DNA of 64,000 bases from Pseudomonas sp. efr-133-TYG-5 (GCF_030209175.1 NZ_JARVSM010000006.1:496001-560000), one strand, 5' to 3'. Shown: positions 36,401 to 45,145, counted from the stretch's first letter. The notes: generated from the sequence alone by a model not told the origin. A program made the numbers and translations.

Positions 36401-39400
36401 GCATCGAAGGACCGCTGATCGACGGCATCGGCAGCCCCTCCGCGGCGCTGCGCAAGTATCTGGTCAAGCGCGGCCCGTCCTATCAGGCGTTCAACGAACG
36501 CGGCGAAAGCCTGAACTCGCTGCCGCCCTATGGCGACAATTTCTACGCCTCGATCATGCATGCCCTGCCGGACGAAGCGCGCACCGCCCTGGGCATCGCC
36601 GAGGTGGGGCGCAGTGCCGAGTTGCAGCAGGCGCTCATCGATCACGCCACCGGCCAGCGCGGCGAGTCCTTGCAGGTGCTGGAGGGCGCGCGCACGCCCA
36701 GGGCACCGTCGCGCATTGCGCCGACCCAGCTTGGCTACCCGGCCAGCGGTGAGGGGCCGGGCCTGGCGCCGACCCTGGTGGCGCGGGTGCGCGACGTCTA
36801 TACCGGGTTGACGGACGAGCAGGCCAGGGCATTTGTCCTTGAGCAATGGCGTGCCGGCCAGACCGAGCAGCAGATCATGAGCCTGCTCAACAACAAGCTG
36901 CGCGAGTGGGACAGCTTGGACGCGGCGCTGACGCAGTGGTGTGAAGCCGTGCCGCGAGGGCTTTCGGCCACGCTCAGAGGCCGCGAATTCATCGCCATGC
37001 GCATCAGGACCTGCTGGCGCATGGCGCCCGTGGCCGACCAATTCCCGCAATTCAGCCGGCTCGACATCGTCACCGGAGACGCGTTGCCGGCGTTGACCGC
37101 CGACTTCTCGCACATCCGCGAATTGACCCTGATGGCCCCCGGCGCGACGAATCTGCTGGCGCGTTTTGCCAATGTGGAAAAACTGGTGTTGTCGGAGCCG
37201 GCAATCAACGCCAGCAGCCTGTTCGACGTATTGGCGCCGTTGCAAAAACTCAAGGAACTGAACATCGGCCTGTCATCCATGGAGGGGCTGTCAGCCAATC
37301 TGGCGCGTGTGCCTGGCCTGGAGAAACTCGATCTGCTGGTGCTGCCCTTGAGTGGGCAACCTGCGGCGGCCGAAGTCCTCGATGTCAGCGCACTGCGCAA
37401 TCTGCAAAGCCTGGTCGTGAGCAATGAAAACATGCGTGAATGGCCCGGCGGGGTCCTCGATCTGCCGCAGCTGCAGCACCTCGACCTGCGCAGCACCGGC
37501 GTCGATTCGCTGCCGGCGCCGATTTACACGGGACACGAAACGCTGCTGAGCGGCCTGTCGCTGAAATGGTCGGCATTCTCCCGTGACGCCTTCCGGCCGG
37601 TGTATCAGCACTTGATCGAGCAGCCGCTGCGCGCCGGTGATCTGGACGGCATGCTCAAGCAATACTGTCGTGGCCAGTTCAAGCGTTTCGGCGGGGTGCT
37701 GCCGAGCTTTTACGAGGAACTGGCCGAGCCGTTCGTCGAACGCTGGCCGGATCTGGCCCAGCGCTACGAAGCCATCGAAGCCCTGGGCGATCAGTACGCA
37801 GCACTGGAGCGCTTCGATAGCTGGGTCGGCGACCCGTTCGATTTGCACCATGGCGGCTATGTGCGCTCGGCGCTGGCACAGGCGTTGAAGTCCAACTGGC
37901 GCGCCGGCGTGTTGCAACGCTTCAACACGGCCGGCAGCCACCGCTTGAACATATTCGCTGCCGGCCAGGCGCCCGTGCTGGAGTTGGCCGGCGTCGGGGT
38001 CGATACGTTGCCGACGCTACCGGCCGAGGGCTTCAGCCATGTCACCACGCTGCGCCTGAAGGGCTTTCGCCTGCCCGCCGCGGCGCTGCGTGAGTTCCTG
38101 CGCACGTTCAGCAACGTCAAGACCCTGTCGCTCAAGGACTGTGGTCTCGGCGAGCTGCCGCTGCACGGCGCCGACCTGCCCGCGCTTGAGCACCTCGACC
38201 TGCACGGCAACCCGCTGACCACCCTCGACGTCAGTGCGTTGCCCGGGCTCAAGGCGCTCGACCTCAGCCGGACAGCGCTGCGCGAGTGGCCCGGTGGCAC
38301 GGAAAACCTCACGCAGTTGAACCTGCTGGACCTGCGCAACAGCCAGATCAGCACGATCCCGGCGGCGGTGCTCGCGCGCGACGAACTGCTGATCAACAGC
38401 AATCTCACCGGCGCCCCGCTGACTGCGCCGGCGCAAGCCGAGCTGGCCGCCGCCCGGCTGCGTATCGAGCAGGCCAGAGGCTTGCAGACGGGCACGCTGG
38501 GGCGGTTTTCCCAGGACGTGATGCCGAGTGAATTTCCGCCGCGCGAGACCGGGTCTTCGATCATGCGCCGACTGTTGCCGCTGCTGCCGGCGCTGGAAGA
38601 GGGGGCCGACCAGCCGACGCTGGTCAAGCGCCTGCAAACGCTTGATCCGCGCTTGTCCGAGGAGCAGGCGACGCAAGCCATCGAGCGCCTGCGCAACGAG
38701 CGCATGACCGAGGCACAGATTGGCCGGCGCCTGGACAGCTGGTACACGACCCATGAAGCCTTGACCCGACGCCTCAACGACTGGCTGTACATCCGCGAAA
38801 CCCGCGGCGACGGCTGGCAGATCTCCTCGCATACCCGTCGGCTGGCCGCACAACGCATCATCGACTGCTGGCTCGATGGGTTGATCGCTCCGAGCGGGAT
38901 GGCCGACACGGCACTCAGCCTGGATGGCCTGCAACTGGGCGACTTGCCCGCGCTGCCGCTGGAGTTCGGCCATGTCGGTGAGCTGGATCTGACCGGTGTG
39001 CGCCTGTCCGACCAAGGCTCGAACAACTTCCTCGAGGCGTTCCCCAACCTGACGACCCTGCGCCTCAATGGCCAGGCGTTGGAGGCGCTGCCCGGCGCCG
39101 TCGCGCAAATGAGCCAGCTGGAGCGCCTGGAGCTTTCCGGTGTGGGCCTTGTCGATCCGTCCTCGCTGTATTTCACCCTGGCCACCATGGACAACCTGCA
39201 ATGGCTCGACTTGAGCAACAACGTGCTGGAGACCTTCAGCGTCGAGCTGTTCGATCGGCTGCGCGGCCTGGACCTGCGCAACAACCGCTTGCGCGCGTGG
39301 CCGGACGGTGTGCTCGACGCCACCTCGCTGACGTCGTTGAACCTCAGTGGCAATGCCATTGTGGCGATTCCCGAGGGCGCGCTGGATGGCTCGCACCCGG

Positions 39401-40548
39401 TATTGATCGAGGGCACCGACCTGTCGGATAACCGCCTGTCGCTGGAGAGTCTGCAACGCCTGTACGAATACACCGGCGAGGAGGAAAACGGCCTGGTACT
39501 GGGCATGCCTTTCGCCGACATCGTGCGCATGATGGACGACTATGTCAGCGGTTCCGAAGGCGAATCCAGCAGTGAAACCGACAGCGAAAATGAAGACGGG
39601 GCCGGCAACGCCGAAGACACGGACAGTGACACGGCCAGCGAGGTCGAGGAGGACATTGCGGATCTGGCCCAGCAAGCCTTGTTGGCGCAACTGCGGCCGT
39701 GGCTGGAGAACCTGCCGGCCGAAGAGATCGCCGCCAGGCGCGCCACCTGGGCGCACCTGGCGGCGGAACCGGGCAATGGCAACTTCTTCCATCTATTGAA
39801 CCTGATGCGCATCACCGAAGAGTTCCGCCTGCACCGTGCCGATCTGACCCGACGGGTCTGGGGCATCCTCGAGGCGGCGGAGCAGCACGGCGACTTGCGC
39901 CAGGATCTGTTCGAGCAGTCCCGTACCCACGACACGTGCATCGATGGCCGCACGCTGGCACTCAGTGAACTCGAGGTTCGGGTCTACGTGTACAACGCCT
40001 TGCTCGACGTCGCGCCGGGCCTCGAGCAGAAAGGCCAGGCCTTGCTCACCCTGTCGCGGCGACTGTTCCGTCTCGATACCGTCGAAAACCTGGCGCGCGA
40101 GGCGGGACGGCAGGATCCGGATGTGGCGGAAGTGCGCCTGCGCTACCGTATCGGCCTGACGGGCGGCTGGCCGGATGGCCTGACCCTGCCGGGACAACCG
40201 CGTTCGATGAGCTTTCGCCGACCGCTGGATGGCGAGGAGTTGACGACGGCCCGCCAGCAGGTGCTGGACGCGGAAAACTCCGAGCGTTTCTATGAAGTGC
40301 TGATCAGCCGCGACTACTGGGTGGCGTACCTCGAGGAACGCTATCCGCAGGTGTTTGCCGAACTGCGGCAACGCGCCGATGCCAACCTGGCGGCTGTCGA
40401 GGAGCGGCATGCCGACCTCAACAGCGCGGCCTACAGCGAAGACCTGAACATGGTCGGCATTGAAAATGCCACCGCGAAGAATCTGCGCATGATCGAGCTG
40501 TCCCGCCAGGAGGTACAAGCCAACGCCTTGGCTGCAGGCAACGCGTAA
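33487..40548 (+). CDS. Giant LRR protein with C-terminal NEL-type E3 ubiquitin ligase domain
   Basis: A 2353-residue protein. N-terminal residues 1-45 are disordered. The long region to about residue 1150 resembles the dermonecrotic-toxin-like (DUF6543) N-terminus of Pseudomonas NEL proteins and has hydrophobic segments at about 489-525 and 548-562. Leucine-rich repeat blocks lie at about 1211-1345, 1519-1628 and 1829-1968. An acidic Ser/Glu/Asp linker (2022-2057) leads to the NEL domain (about 2058-2338). The catalytic Cys2151 is in THDTCIDG, giving the C-x-D motif of the IpaH/SspH family; the RVWGILEAAEQHGDLRQDLF stretch matches that domain. Known members ubiquitinate eukaryotic host proteins after secretion. 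No signal peptide or secretion genes were seen. Start after AAAGGAG. Confidence 0.88.
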   Translation: MSDTPVSGRPERQPTATETRPARPPASRSIHAGILEQAIPDWLTEASPQRRAALKAADSPLPDWYRQASAAQRKALDAALTAHFSAQNQLDQALVWLQDIDTFAAPLLRQALKAQHNIEPDLDKTFLVLRKPVEVGILGVDIDSFEVLNLPLLQAALHNFEAAECEPGAFHASSGFRATHDSSGEMQGLDLALTIEQFTTLCRTLDVGKQYQAYLEEHLHPKDSAVETALREAFTGVQKAALRVAAERAVLEKHIEAKDHTSILEIIDGQLDPRQGDKRIWFRDLGLMDQRMTGCIWFSIGRKFHHNPNTEDVLLYIPNDPEQPLKRYQGKALRASFKQRFTARGGLSAGDPSPTAYQRFFSQFVAYGDLPRYFSQFTDDTADQSFGDRLAPFAALLNDLVKGINPFSFWIGVKELPPPRAVPQVPNDDPYLAPLGMARKGAGRWADNVDPFNYLFDQYRSKLLDDARHHAVPTADVDARVRSRKFSSLLNIGMLVLTAISMFVPVLGEIMMGVMLAPLLKEAFTGIDEWSRGDRKAAKTHLLDVAENLLVLALTVGAGKGLARLTAVKAEPLIEDMHPVTLPNGKTRLWKADLQGYESDVGFTADVSPDASGQYELNGKHYLRLEGKYYEQFYDPQVAKWRIRHPSDAEAYQPLLEHNRAGAWRLTQERPLTWDRLKLLRRMGHRVAAYSDEQLLKIGEISGLSDSALRKMHVDNALPPPQLTEAMRLFEADLGVEQVIEQVASGQATDGRYLCILPLLTEMPRWPRGRVLEVFENTDLTGDPVKYGGERLVPEEPLKAPIRISRADLRSGELLTRVLATLDEAEILRLLGGEPARVRELRPEELRKQLVDYARTRRPALFEILHKRSEPTNARVERLQRVCPGLSEPAAQAVLAQSSGEELTRLDSSAQVPLHLQEMARFYAREGRLTRAFAGLYSENMALPDSARLALHALAKLPGWPDNLRLEIRSSGIEGPLIDGIGSPSAALRKYLVKRGPSYQAFNERGESLNSLPPYGDNFYASIMHALPDEARTALGIAEVGRSAELQQALIDHATGQRGESLQVLEGARTPRAPSRIAPTQLGYPASGEGPGLAPTLVARVRDVYTGLTDEQARAFVLEQWRAGQTEQQIMSLLNNKLREWDSLDAALTQWCEAVPRGLSATLRGREFIAMRIRTCWRMAPVADQFPQFSRLDIVTGDALPALTADFSHIRELTLMAPGATNLLARFANVEKLVLSEPAINASSLFDVLAPLQKLKELNIGLSSMEGLSANLARVPGLEKLDLLVLPLSGQPAAAEVLDVSALRNLQSLVVSNENMREWPGGVLDLPQLQHLDLRSTGVDSLPAPIYTGHETLLSGLSLKWSAFSRDAFRPVYQHLIEQPLRAGDLDGMLKQYCRGQFKRFGGVLPSFYEELAEPFVERWPDLAQRYEAIEALGDQYAALERFDSWVGDPFDLHHGGYVRSALAQALKSNWRAGVLQRFNTAGSHRLNIFAAGQAPVLELAGVGVDTLPTLPAEGFSHVTTLRLKGFRLPAAALREFLRTFSNVKTLSLKDCGLGELPLHGADLPALEHLDLHGNPLTTLDVSALPGLKALDLSRTALREWPGGTENLTQLNLLDLRNSQISTIPAAVLARDELLINSNLTGAPLTAPAQAELAAARLRIEQARGLQTGTLGRFSQDVMPSEFPPRETGSSIMRRLLPLLPALEEGADQPTLVKRLQTLDPRLSEEQATQAIERLRNERMTEAQIGRRLDSWYTTHEALTRRLNDWLYIRETRGDGWQISSHTRRLAAQRIIDCWLDGLIAPSGMADTALSLDGLQLGDLPALPLEFGHVGELDLTGVRLSDQGSNNFLEAFPNLTTLRLNGQALEALPGAVAQMSQLERLELSGVGLVDPSSLYFTLATMDNLQWLDLSNNVLETFSVELFDRLRGLDLRNNRLRAWPDGVLDATSLTSLNLSGNAIVAIPEGALDGSHPVLIEGTDLSDNRLSLESLQRLYEYTGEEENGLVLGMPFADIVRMMDDYVSGSEGESSSETDSENEDGAGNAEDTDSDTASEVEEDIADLAQQALLAQLRPWLENLPAEEIAARRATWAHLAAEPGNGNFFHLLNLMRITEEFRLHRADLTRRVWGILEAAEQHGDLRQDLFEQSRTHDTCIDGRTLALSELEVRVYVYNALLDVAPGLEQKGQALLTLSRRLFRLDTVENLAREAGRQDPDVAEVRLRYRIGLTGGWPDGLTLPGQPRSMSFRRPLDGEELTTARQQVLDAENSERFYEVLISRDYWVAYLEERYPQVFAELRQRADANLAAVEERHADLNSAAYSEDLNMVGIENATAKNLRMIELSRQEVQANALAAGNA

Positions 40549-40550
40549 TC

Positions 40551-40601
40551 ACGCCCGCGGCGCGGACAGGAAATTCCATGTCCGCGCCGCGGGCGTTTTT
40601 T
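40551..40601 (+). terminator. Strong intrinsic terminator after the NEL ligase gene
   Basis: An 18-bp perfect stem (40551-40568 with 40579-40596) is followed by a run of T. On the minus strand it directly follows the ureC stop codon, where it lacks a T-run but could still stabilise the ureC transcript end. Confidence 0.92.
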
Positions 40602-42301
40602 CAGAAGAGGAAATAACGCTGGGCCATCGGCAGGGTGTCCGCCGGCTCGCACCAGAGCAGCACGCCGTCGGCCTTGACCTGGTAGGTCTGCGGGTCGACG
40701 TCGATGTCCGGCAGGTAGTCGTTGTGGATCAGGTCGGTTTTCTGCACCTCGCGGCAGCCTTTGACCACGCCGATTTTCTTCTTCAGGCCCAATGCCTCGG
40801 GCAGCCCGGCCTCCTGTGCGGCCTGGCTGATGAAGGTCAGGCTGGTGGCGTGCAACGAGCCGCCGTAGCTGGCGAACATCGGCCGGTAGTGCACCGGTTG
40901 CGGCGTCGGGATCGAGGCGTTGGCGTCGCCCATCAGGCTGGCGGCAATCGCGCCGCCCTTGAGGATCAGCGTCGGTTTCACGCCGAAAAATGCCGGGCGC
41001 CAGAGCACCAGGTCAGCCCATTTGCCGACTTCCACCGAACCGACTTCATGGCTGATGCCGTGGGTGATCGCCGGGTTGATGGTGTACTTGGCGATGTAGC
41101 GCTTGGCGCGGAAGTTGTCGTTGCCTTCGCCATCCTGGGGCAGCGGGCCGCGCTGCTTTTTCATCTTGTCGGCGGTCTGCCAGGTGCGTGTGATGACTTC
41201 GCCGACACGGCCCATGGCCTGGCTGTCGGAGCTGATCATCGAGAACGCGCCGAGGTCGTGGAGGATGTCCTCGGCGGCAATCGTCTCGCGGCGGATACGG
41301 CTCTCGGCGAATGCCACGTCCTCGGCAATGCTTGGGTCGAGGTGGTGGCAGACCATCAGCATGTCGAGGTGTTCGTCAATGGTGTTGCGGGTGAACGGCC
41401 GGGTCGGGTTGGTCGAACTCGGCAGCACGTTGGCGAAACCGCAGGCCTTGATGATGTCCGGCGCGTGGCCGCCACCGGCACCTTCGGTGTGGTAGGTGTG
41501 GATGGTGCGGCCCTTGAACGCGCCGAGGGTGGTTTCGACGAAACCGGACTCGTTGAGGGTGTCGGTGTGGATCGCCACCTGCACGTCGTACTGGTCGGCG
41601 ACGCTCAGGCAGTTGTCGATGCTCGCCGGAGTGGTGCCCCAGTCTTCGTGCAGCTTGAGGCCGATGGCACCGGCCTTGACCTGTTCGATCAGCGGCTCCG
41701 GCAGGCTGGCGTTGCCCTTGCCGGTGAGGCCGATGTTCATCGGGAACGCATCGGCGGCCTGGAGCATGCGCGCCAGGTGCCACGGCCCGGACGTGCAGGT
41801 GGTGGCGTTGGTGCCGGTGGCGGGGCCGGTGCCGCCACCGATCATGGTGGTGACACCGCTCATCAGCGCTTCTTCGATCTGCTGCGGGCAGATGAAGTGG
41901 ATATGCGTGTCGATGCCGCCGGCAGTAAGGATCATGCCCTCGCCGGCGATCACTTCGGTGCTGGCGCCGATGGCGATGTCGACGTTGGGTTGCACATCCG
42001 GGTTGCCGGCCTTGCCGATGGCGGCAATGCGGCCGTCCTTGAGGCCGACGTCGGCCTTGACGATGCCCCAGTGGTCGATGATCAGCGCGTTGGTGATCAG
42101 CGTGTCGACCACTTCGGCAGCCAGCAGCTGGCTCTGGCCCTGGCCGTCGCGGATGACTTTGCCGCCACCGAATTTGACTTCCTCACCGTAGGTGGTGAAG
42201 TCCTTTTCCACTTCGATCCACAGCTCGGTGTCGGCCAGGCGCACCTTATCGCCGACGGTGGGGCCGAACATGTCGGCGTAGGCTTGACGGGAAATCTTCA
42301 A
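40601..42301 (-). CDS. ureC: Urease alpha subunit (catalytic)
   Basis: A 566-residue nickel metalloenzyme subunit that hydrolyses urea to ammonia and carbamate. The active-site elements are visible: HIH in GGIDTHIHFICP, the carbamylated Lys in GAIGLKLHEDWG, further Ni and base His in VAIHTDTLNES and HTYHTEGAGGGHAPD, the flap His in MVCHHLD, and the Ni-ligand Asp in MISSDSQAMGR. Length is normal. It is the last gene of the urt-ure operon, 124 bp after ureB with a heptad element between. Confidence 0.97.
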   Translation of the reverse strand: MKISRQAYADMFGPTVGDKVRLADTELWIEVEKDFTTYGEEVKFGGGKVIRDGQGQSQLLAAEVVDTLITNALIIDHWGIVKADVGLKDGRIAAIGKAGNPDVQPNVDIAIGASTEVIAGEGMILTAGGIDTHIHFICPQQIEEALMSGVTTMIGGGTGPATGTNATTCTSGPWHLARMLQAADAFPMNIGLTGKGNASLPEPLIEQVKAGAIGLKLHEDWGTTPASIDNCLSVADQYDVQVAIHTDTLNESGFVETTLGAFKGRTIHTYHTEGAGGGHAPDIIKACGFANVLPSSTNPTRPFTRNTIDEHLDMLMVCHHLDPSIAEDVAFAESRIRRETIAAEDILHDLGAFSMISSDSQAMGRVGEVITRTWQTADKMKKQRGPLPQDGEGNDNFRAKRYIAKYTINPAITHGISHEVGSVEVGKWADLVLWRPAFFGVKPTLILKGGAIAASLMGDANASIPTPQPVHYRPMFASYGGSLHATSLTFISQAAQEAGLPEALGLKKKIGVVKGCREVQKTDLIHNDYLPDIDVDPQTYQVKADGVLLWCEPADTLPMAQRYFLF

Positions 42302-42319
42302 TCACTCGTTCCTCGTAAT

Positions 42320-42418
42320 TGAGCTGGAGGCTTTAAGCTGCAAGCCTCAAGAAAAAGCAGATAGGGGCGCCGCAAGAGGCTCTTTCTTGCAGCTTGAAGC
42401 TTGTAACCTGCAGCTGAA
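42320..42418. repeat. Heptad-repeat inverted element between ureB and ureC
   Basis: Left heptads CTGGAGG, CTTTAAG, CTGCAAG, CCTCAAG and right heptads CTTGCAG, CTTGAAG, CTTGTAA, CCTGCAG face each other across about 45 bp. Same family as at 29042 and 45861. Confidence 0.8.
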
Positions 42419-42424
42419 GTCGAC

Positions 42425-42730
42425 CTATAAGTCGCCCATGACTCTTCCCGCGAACCCAAAAACCCGACGCAACCCCGCCAGTTCGACAAGCTCGACTTCC
42501 CGGCTCTGCCCCGGTTCGAAGCGCACGGCGGTGCCGGCCGGAATGTTCAGGCGCATGCCGCGACTGGCGGCGCGGTCGAAGGTCAGGGCGTCGTTGGTTT
42601 CGAAAAAGTGGTAGTGCGAGCCGACCTGGATCGGGCGGTCGCCGCTGTTCGCCACCTTCAGGCTGACGGTGCGGCGGCCGACGTTGAGTTCGATGTCGCC
42701 GGGCTGGATCTGGTACTCGCCGGGAATCAT
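42425..42730 (-). CDS. ureB: Urease beta subunit
   Basis: A 101-residue structural subunit of the (UreABC)3 urease complex. The sequence MIPGEYQIQPGDIELNVGR and the conserved VGSHYHFFETNDALTFDR are diagnostic. The ATG overlaps the stop of the upstream GNAT gene by 4 bp, so the acetyltransferase genes are embedded in the urease operon. Confidence 0.96.
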   Translation of the reverse strand: MIPGEYQIQPGDIELNVGRRTVSLKVANSGDRPIQVGSHYHFFETNDALTFDRAASRGMRLNIPAGTAVRFEPGQSREVELVELAGLRRVFGFAGRVMGDL

Positions 42731-43263
42731 GACTGGGCTCCTTGCAGGATCTTGTAGTAGAGCGCCGTCGGGCGATAAGTGCCGTTCGGATCGCAGGCGT
42801 AGTCGGGAATTTCCCCGACGCGAATGAAGCCCAGGGCTTCATAGAATGCTTCGGCCGGCGAACCCGCCTCCGTGTCGAGGTAGAGCAGACCGCGCTTGTA
42901 TTGGCGGGCTGCCAGCTCAAGCGCTTGCATCAACTGCTGACCGAGGCCGCGCCGCCGGGCGTGTTCGCGCACCAGCAGTTTCTGCACCTCGGCGCGGTTC
43001 AGGCCATTGGCCTTCTGGCACAGGCTCAACTGGACGCTGGCCAGGACCTGTTCGTCCTTGACCACCACCCACAACAGCACGCTGCCCTTGTTCAGGTTGT
43101 CCTGAACCTCATCGAAATAGGCACGGGCCTGAGCGGCGTCGAGGTCGGCCATGAAGCCGACACTGGCGCCGTAACCCACTGCGTCGAGCAGCAGATCGAT
43201 CAGGCCCTGACGATAGTGCGCAAAGCTTTCAACGTTGACGCGGCGCAGCTGTGCGGGGTTCAT
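42727..43263 (-). CDS. GNAT-family N-acetyltransferase in the urease operon
   Basis: A 178-residue acetyltransferase. The acetyl-CoA-binding motif A is visible (VREHARRRGLGQQLMQALE, with R-R-G-L-G), and motif B follows (FYEALGFIRVGEI). The substrate is unknown. It lies between the MddA-like acetyltransferase and ureB with a 4-bp overlap to ureB. It is absent from the simplest urease operons, so its role may be linked to nitrogen use or be accidental. Confidence 0.85.
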   Translation of the reverse strand: MNPAQLRRVNVESFAHYRQGLIDLLLDAVGYGASVGFMADLDAAQARAYFDEVQDNLNKGSVLLWVVVKDEQVLASVQLSLCQKANGLNRAEVQKLLVREHARRRGLGQQLMQALELAARQYKRGLLYLDTEAGSPAEAFYEALGFIRVGEIPDYACDPNGTYRPTALYYKILQGAQS

Positions 43264-43269
43264 CGGGTG

Positions 43270-43803
43270 TCACTCCTTGTTGGCGGGCGGCGGCTCCGCG
43301 CCAGGATTGAGGGTCAGTTGCATGAAGGTCAGGTCGAGCCAGCGGCCGAACTTGGTGCCCACCTGCGGCATCTGCCCGGTGGTGATGAAACCGGCGCGTG
43401 CATGCAGGCGGATCGACGCCGCGTTGCCGCTCTCGATGGCGGCGACCATCACATGCTTGTCGCAGGCACGCGCCCGCTCGATCAGGGCGCTCATCAGTTG
43501 TGGGCCGAGGCCGTTGCCACGCTGATCGCTGCGCACGTACACCGAGTGCTCGACGGTGTGGCGGAAGCCGTCGAACGGCCGCCAGTCACCGAACGAAGCG
43601 TAGCCGAGGGTGGTGTTGTCGGCGTCGACGATCACCAGGATCGGATAACCCTGGGCCTGGCGCGCGCTGAACCAGGCCTGGCGGTTGCCGAGGTCGACGG
43701 CCGCTTCGTTCCAGATCGCCGTGGTGTTGAGCACGGCGTCGTTGTAGATGTCGCGGATCGCCGGCAGATCGGCGTGCAGGGCATCGCGAATGGAGTAGGT
43801 CAT
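43270..43803 (-). CDS. mddA: Phosphinothricin/methionine sulfoximine-type N-acetyltransferase
   Basis: A 177-residue GNAT enzyme resembling the P. aeruginosa protein that acetylates methionine sulfoximine and methionine sulfone, toxic glutamine synthetase inhibitors. It has the N-terminal DIYNDAVLNTTAIWNE and AYASFGDWRPFDGFRHTVEHSVYV-type core (in part), the acetyl-CoA motif RGNGLGPQLM, and the end KFGRWLDLTFMQL, all typical. I recall the same placement between ureA and ureB in P. aeruginosa. Protection of glutamine synthetase fits a nitrogen-scavenging operon. Confidence 0.85.
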   Translation of the reverse strand: MTYSIRDALHADLPAIRDIYNDAVLNTTAIWNEAAVDLGNRQAWFSARQAQGYPILVIVDADNTTLGYASFGDWRPFDGFRHTVEHSVYVRSDQRGNGLGPQLMSALIERARACDKHVMVAAIESGNAASIRLHARAGFITTGQMPQVGTKFGRWLDLTFMQLTLNPGAEPPPANKE

Positions 43804-43812
43804 GGTGCAGCC

Positions 43813-44115
43813 TCAGACGATCGGTTGGTGGACGGTGACCAGTTTGGTGCCGTCGGGGAACGTCGCTTCGACCTGGATCTCCGGGATCATTTCCGGGATG
43901 CCTTCCATCACTTGTTCGCGGCTGAGCAGGGTGGTGCCGTAGTGCATCAGTTCGGCCACGGTCTGGCCGTCACGGGCGCCTTCGAGCAGCGCCGCCGAGA
44001 TGTAGGCCATCGCCTCCGGGTAATTGAGCTTCACACCGCGGGCCAGTCGGCGCTCGGCGACGAGGCCGGCGGTGAAGATCAGCAGCTTGTCTTTTTCGCG
44101 TGGGGTCAGGTCCAT
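43813..44115 (-). CDS. ureA: Urease gamma subunit
   Basis: A 100-residue subunit that caps the active-site complex. MDLTPREKDKLLIFTAGLVA and KLNYPEAMAYISAALLEGARDG are family hallmarks. It lies between ureD (147 bp upstream, with a REP doublet) and the GNAT genes. Confidence 0.97.
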   Translation of the reverse strand: MDLTPREKDKLLIFTAGLVAERRLARGVKLNYPEAMAYISAALLEGARDGQTVAELMHYGTTLLSREQVMEGIPEMIPEIQVEATFPDGTKLVTVHQPIV

Positions 44116-44161
44116 TGCGGGTATCCATCAGGGCAGATTGAACAATGTGCACAAATCTCCT

Positions 44162-44248
44162 GTGGCAGCGGGCTTGCTTGCGAAAGCGCTAGGTCAGCCA
44201 GCCTCTGTGTGAATGACACAGCGCTTTCGCGAGCGAGCCCGCTGCCAC
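44162..44248. repeat. REP doublet between ureD and ureA
   Basis: GTGGCAGCGGGCTTGCTTGC and GCGAGCGAGCCCGCTGCCAC form an inverted pair inside the operon. The motif is the GTGGCAGC variant. Confidence 0.88.
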
Positions 44249-44262
44249 AGGTGGATTGCATT

Positions 44263-45102
44263 TCAGGTGTTCCAGATTCGCGGGGGCTGGGCTTCGCGGC
44301 CTAGCAGAGCCGGGCGTAACAAACGCCATAGATCAATGAGCCAGGCACGGGCGAGCAGTGCTTCCGACGCCAGACACCGCGCCACCAGCAGGCCGGGCAA
44401 CTGGGTCAGATCGCCGCGCACTGCATGGTCCAGCGAGCGACAACGCTCCAGCAACTCGGCATCGATTTCACCGCTGACCAACAGCGTGGCGAACACCGGA
44501 TGGCCATCCAGGCCAATCGGCGAATCCAGCAAACCGTCAGCGCCGACAATGCGCTGGCGTTCGTGCCAGAGCAACCGCCCATCACGGCGAATATCCAGGT
44601 GCGCCTGGAAATGCCCGCGGTCGAAACGCTCGCCGCTGGCCGGGCGACCCAGGGCCACCACGTCCCAGTAGAACAGTCGCGCATCGCCTTCAAGATCAAT
44701 CGAGGTCGTCAGTTCGGCCTGGGCGGCGCTGTAGACGATGGTTTCCTGAGGCAGCCATTCCAGTGTCGCGCCAGCGGCGACCTGCAGGTTCAGCGCCTGA
44801 TAAGCGGGGCCCGCCGCGCGATACCACTTGGCCGCGCCGGGGCTGGTGATCTGCGCCCAGGCGTGCTCCTCGACGCGGGCGCTGATGGCCAGCCGATCAC
44901 CGCCGGCAATGCCGCCGGGCGGATGGACGATGATGTGCTGGCAGACCTCGGGACCTTCGGCGTACAGATGCTTCTGCACGCGCAGCGGGCCGAGATGCCG
45001 GCGCTGCACCGGGCGCGTGCAGTCGCCGCGGCGCGCGTAGGCCAATTCCAGTTCGGCGTGCCAGCTCGGGGTAAACAGGGCAGGTGAGACAGTCGAGTTC
45101 AT
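44263..45102 (-). CDS. ureD: Urease accessory protein UreD
   Basis: A 279-residue scaffold that binds apo-urease and carries nickel from UreG to the active site. The segments HPPGGIAGGDRLAI, TSPGAAKWYRA and LEWLPQETIVYSAAQAE are typical. It opens the urease part of the operon, 43 bp after urtE, so urea import and hydrolysis appear to be co-transcribed. UreE, F and G come from a separate cluster 23 kb away. Confidence 0.95.
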   Translation of the reverse strand: MNSTVSPALFTPSWHAELELAYARRGDCTRPVQRRHLGPLRVQKHLYAEGPEVCQHIIVHPPGGIAGGDRLAISARVEEHAWAQITSPGAAKWYRAAGPAYQALNLQVAAGATLEWLPQETIVYSAAQAELTTSIDLEGDARLFYWDVVALGRPASGERFDRGHFQAHLDIRRDGRLLWHERQRIVGADGLLDSPIGLDGHPVFATLLVSGEIDAELLERCRSLDHAVRGDLTQLPGLLVARCLASEALLARAWLIDLWRLLRPALLGREAQPPRIWNT

Positions 45103-45145
45103 GAGTTGTGATTATCGTTAGGAAGCTACAGATTAGATCGTCGGC

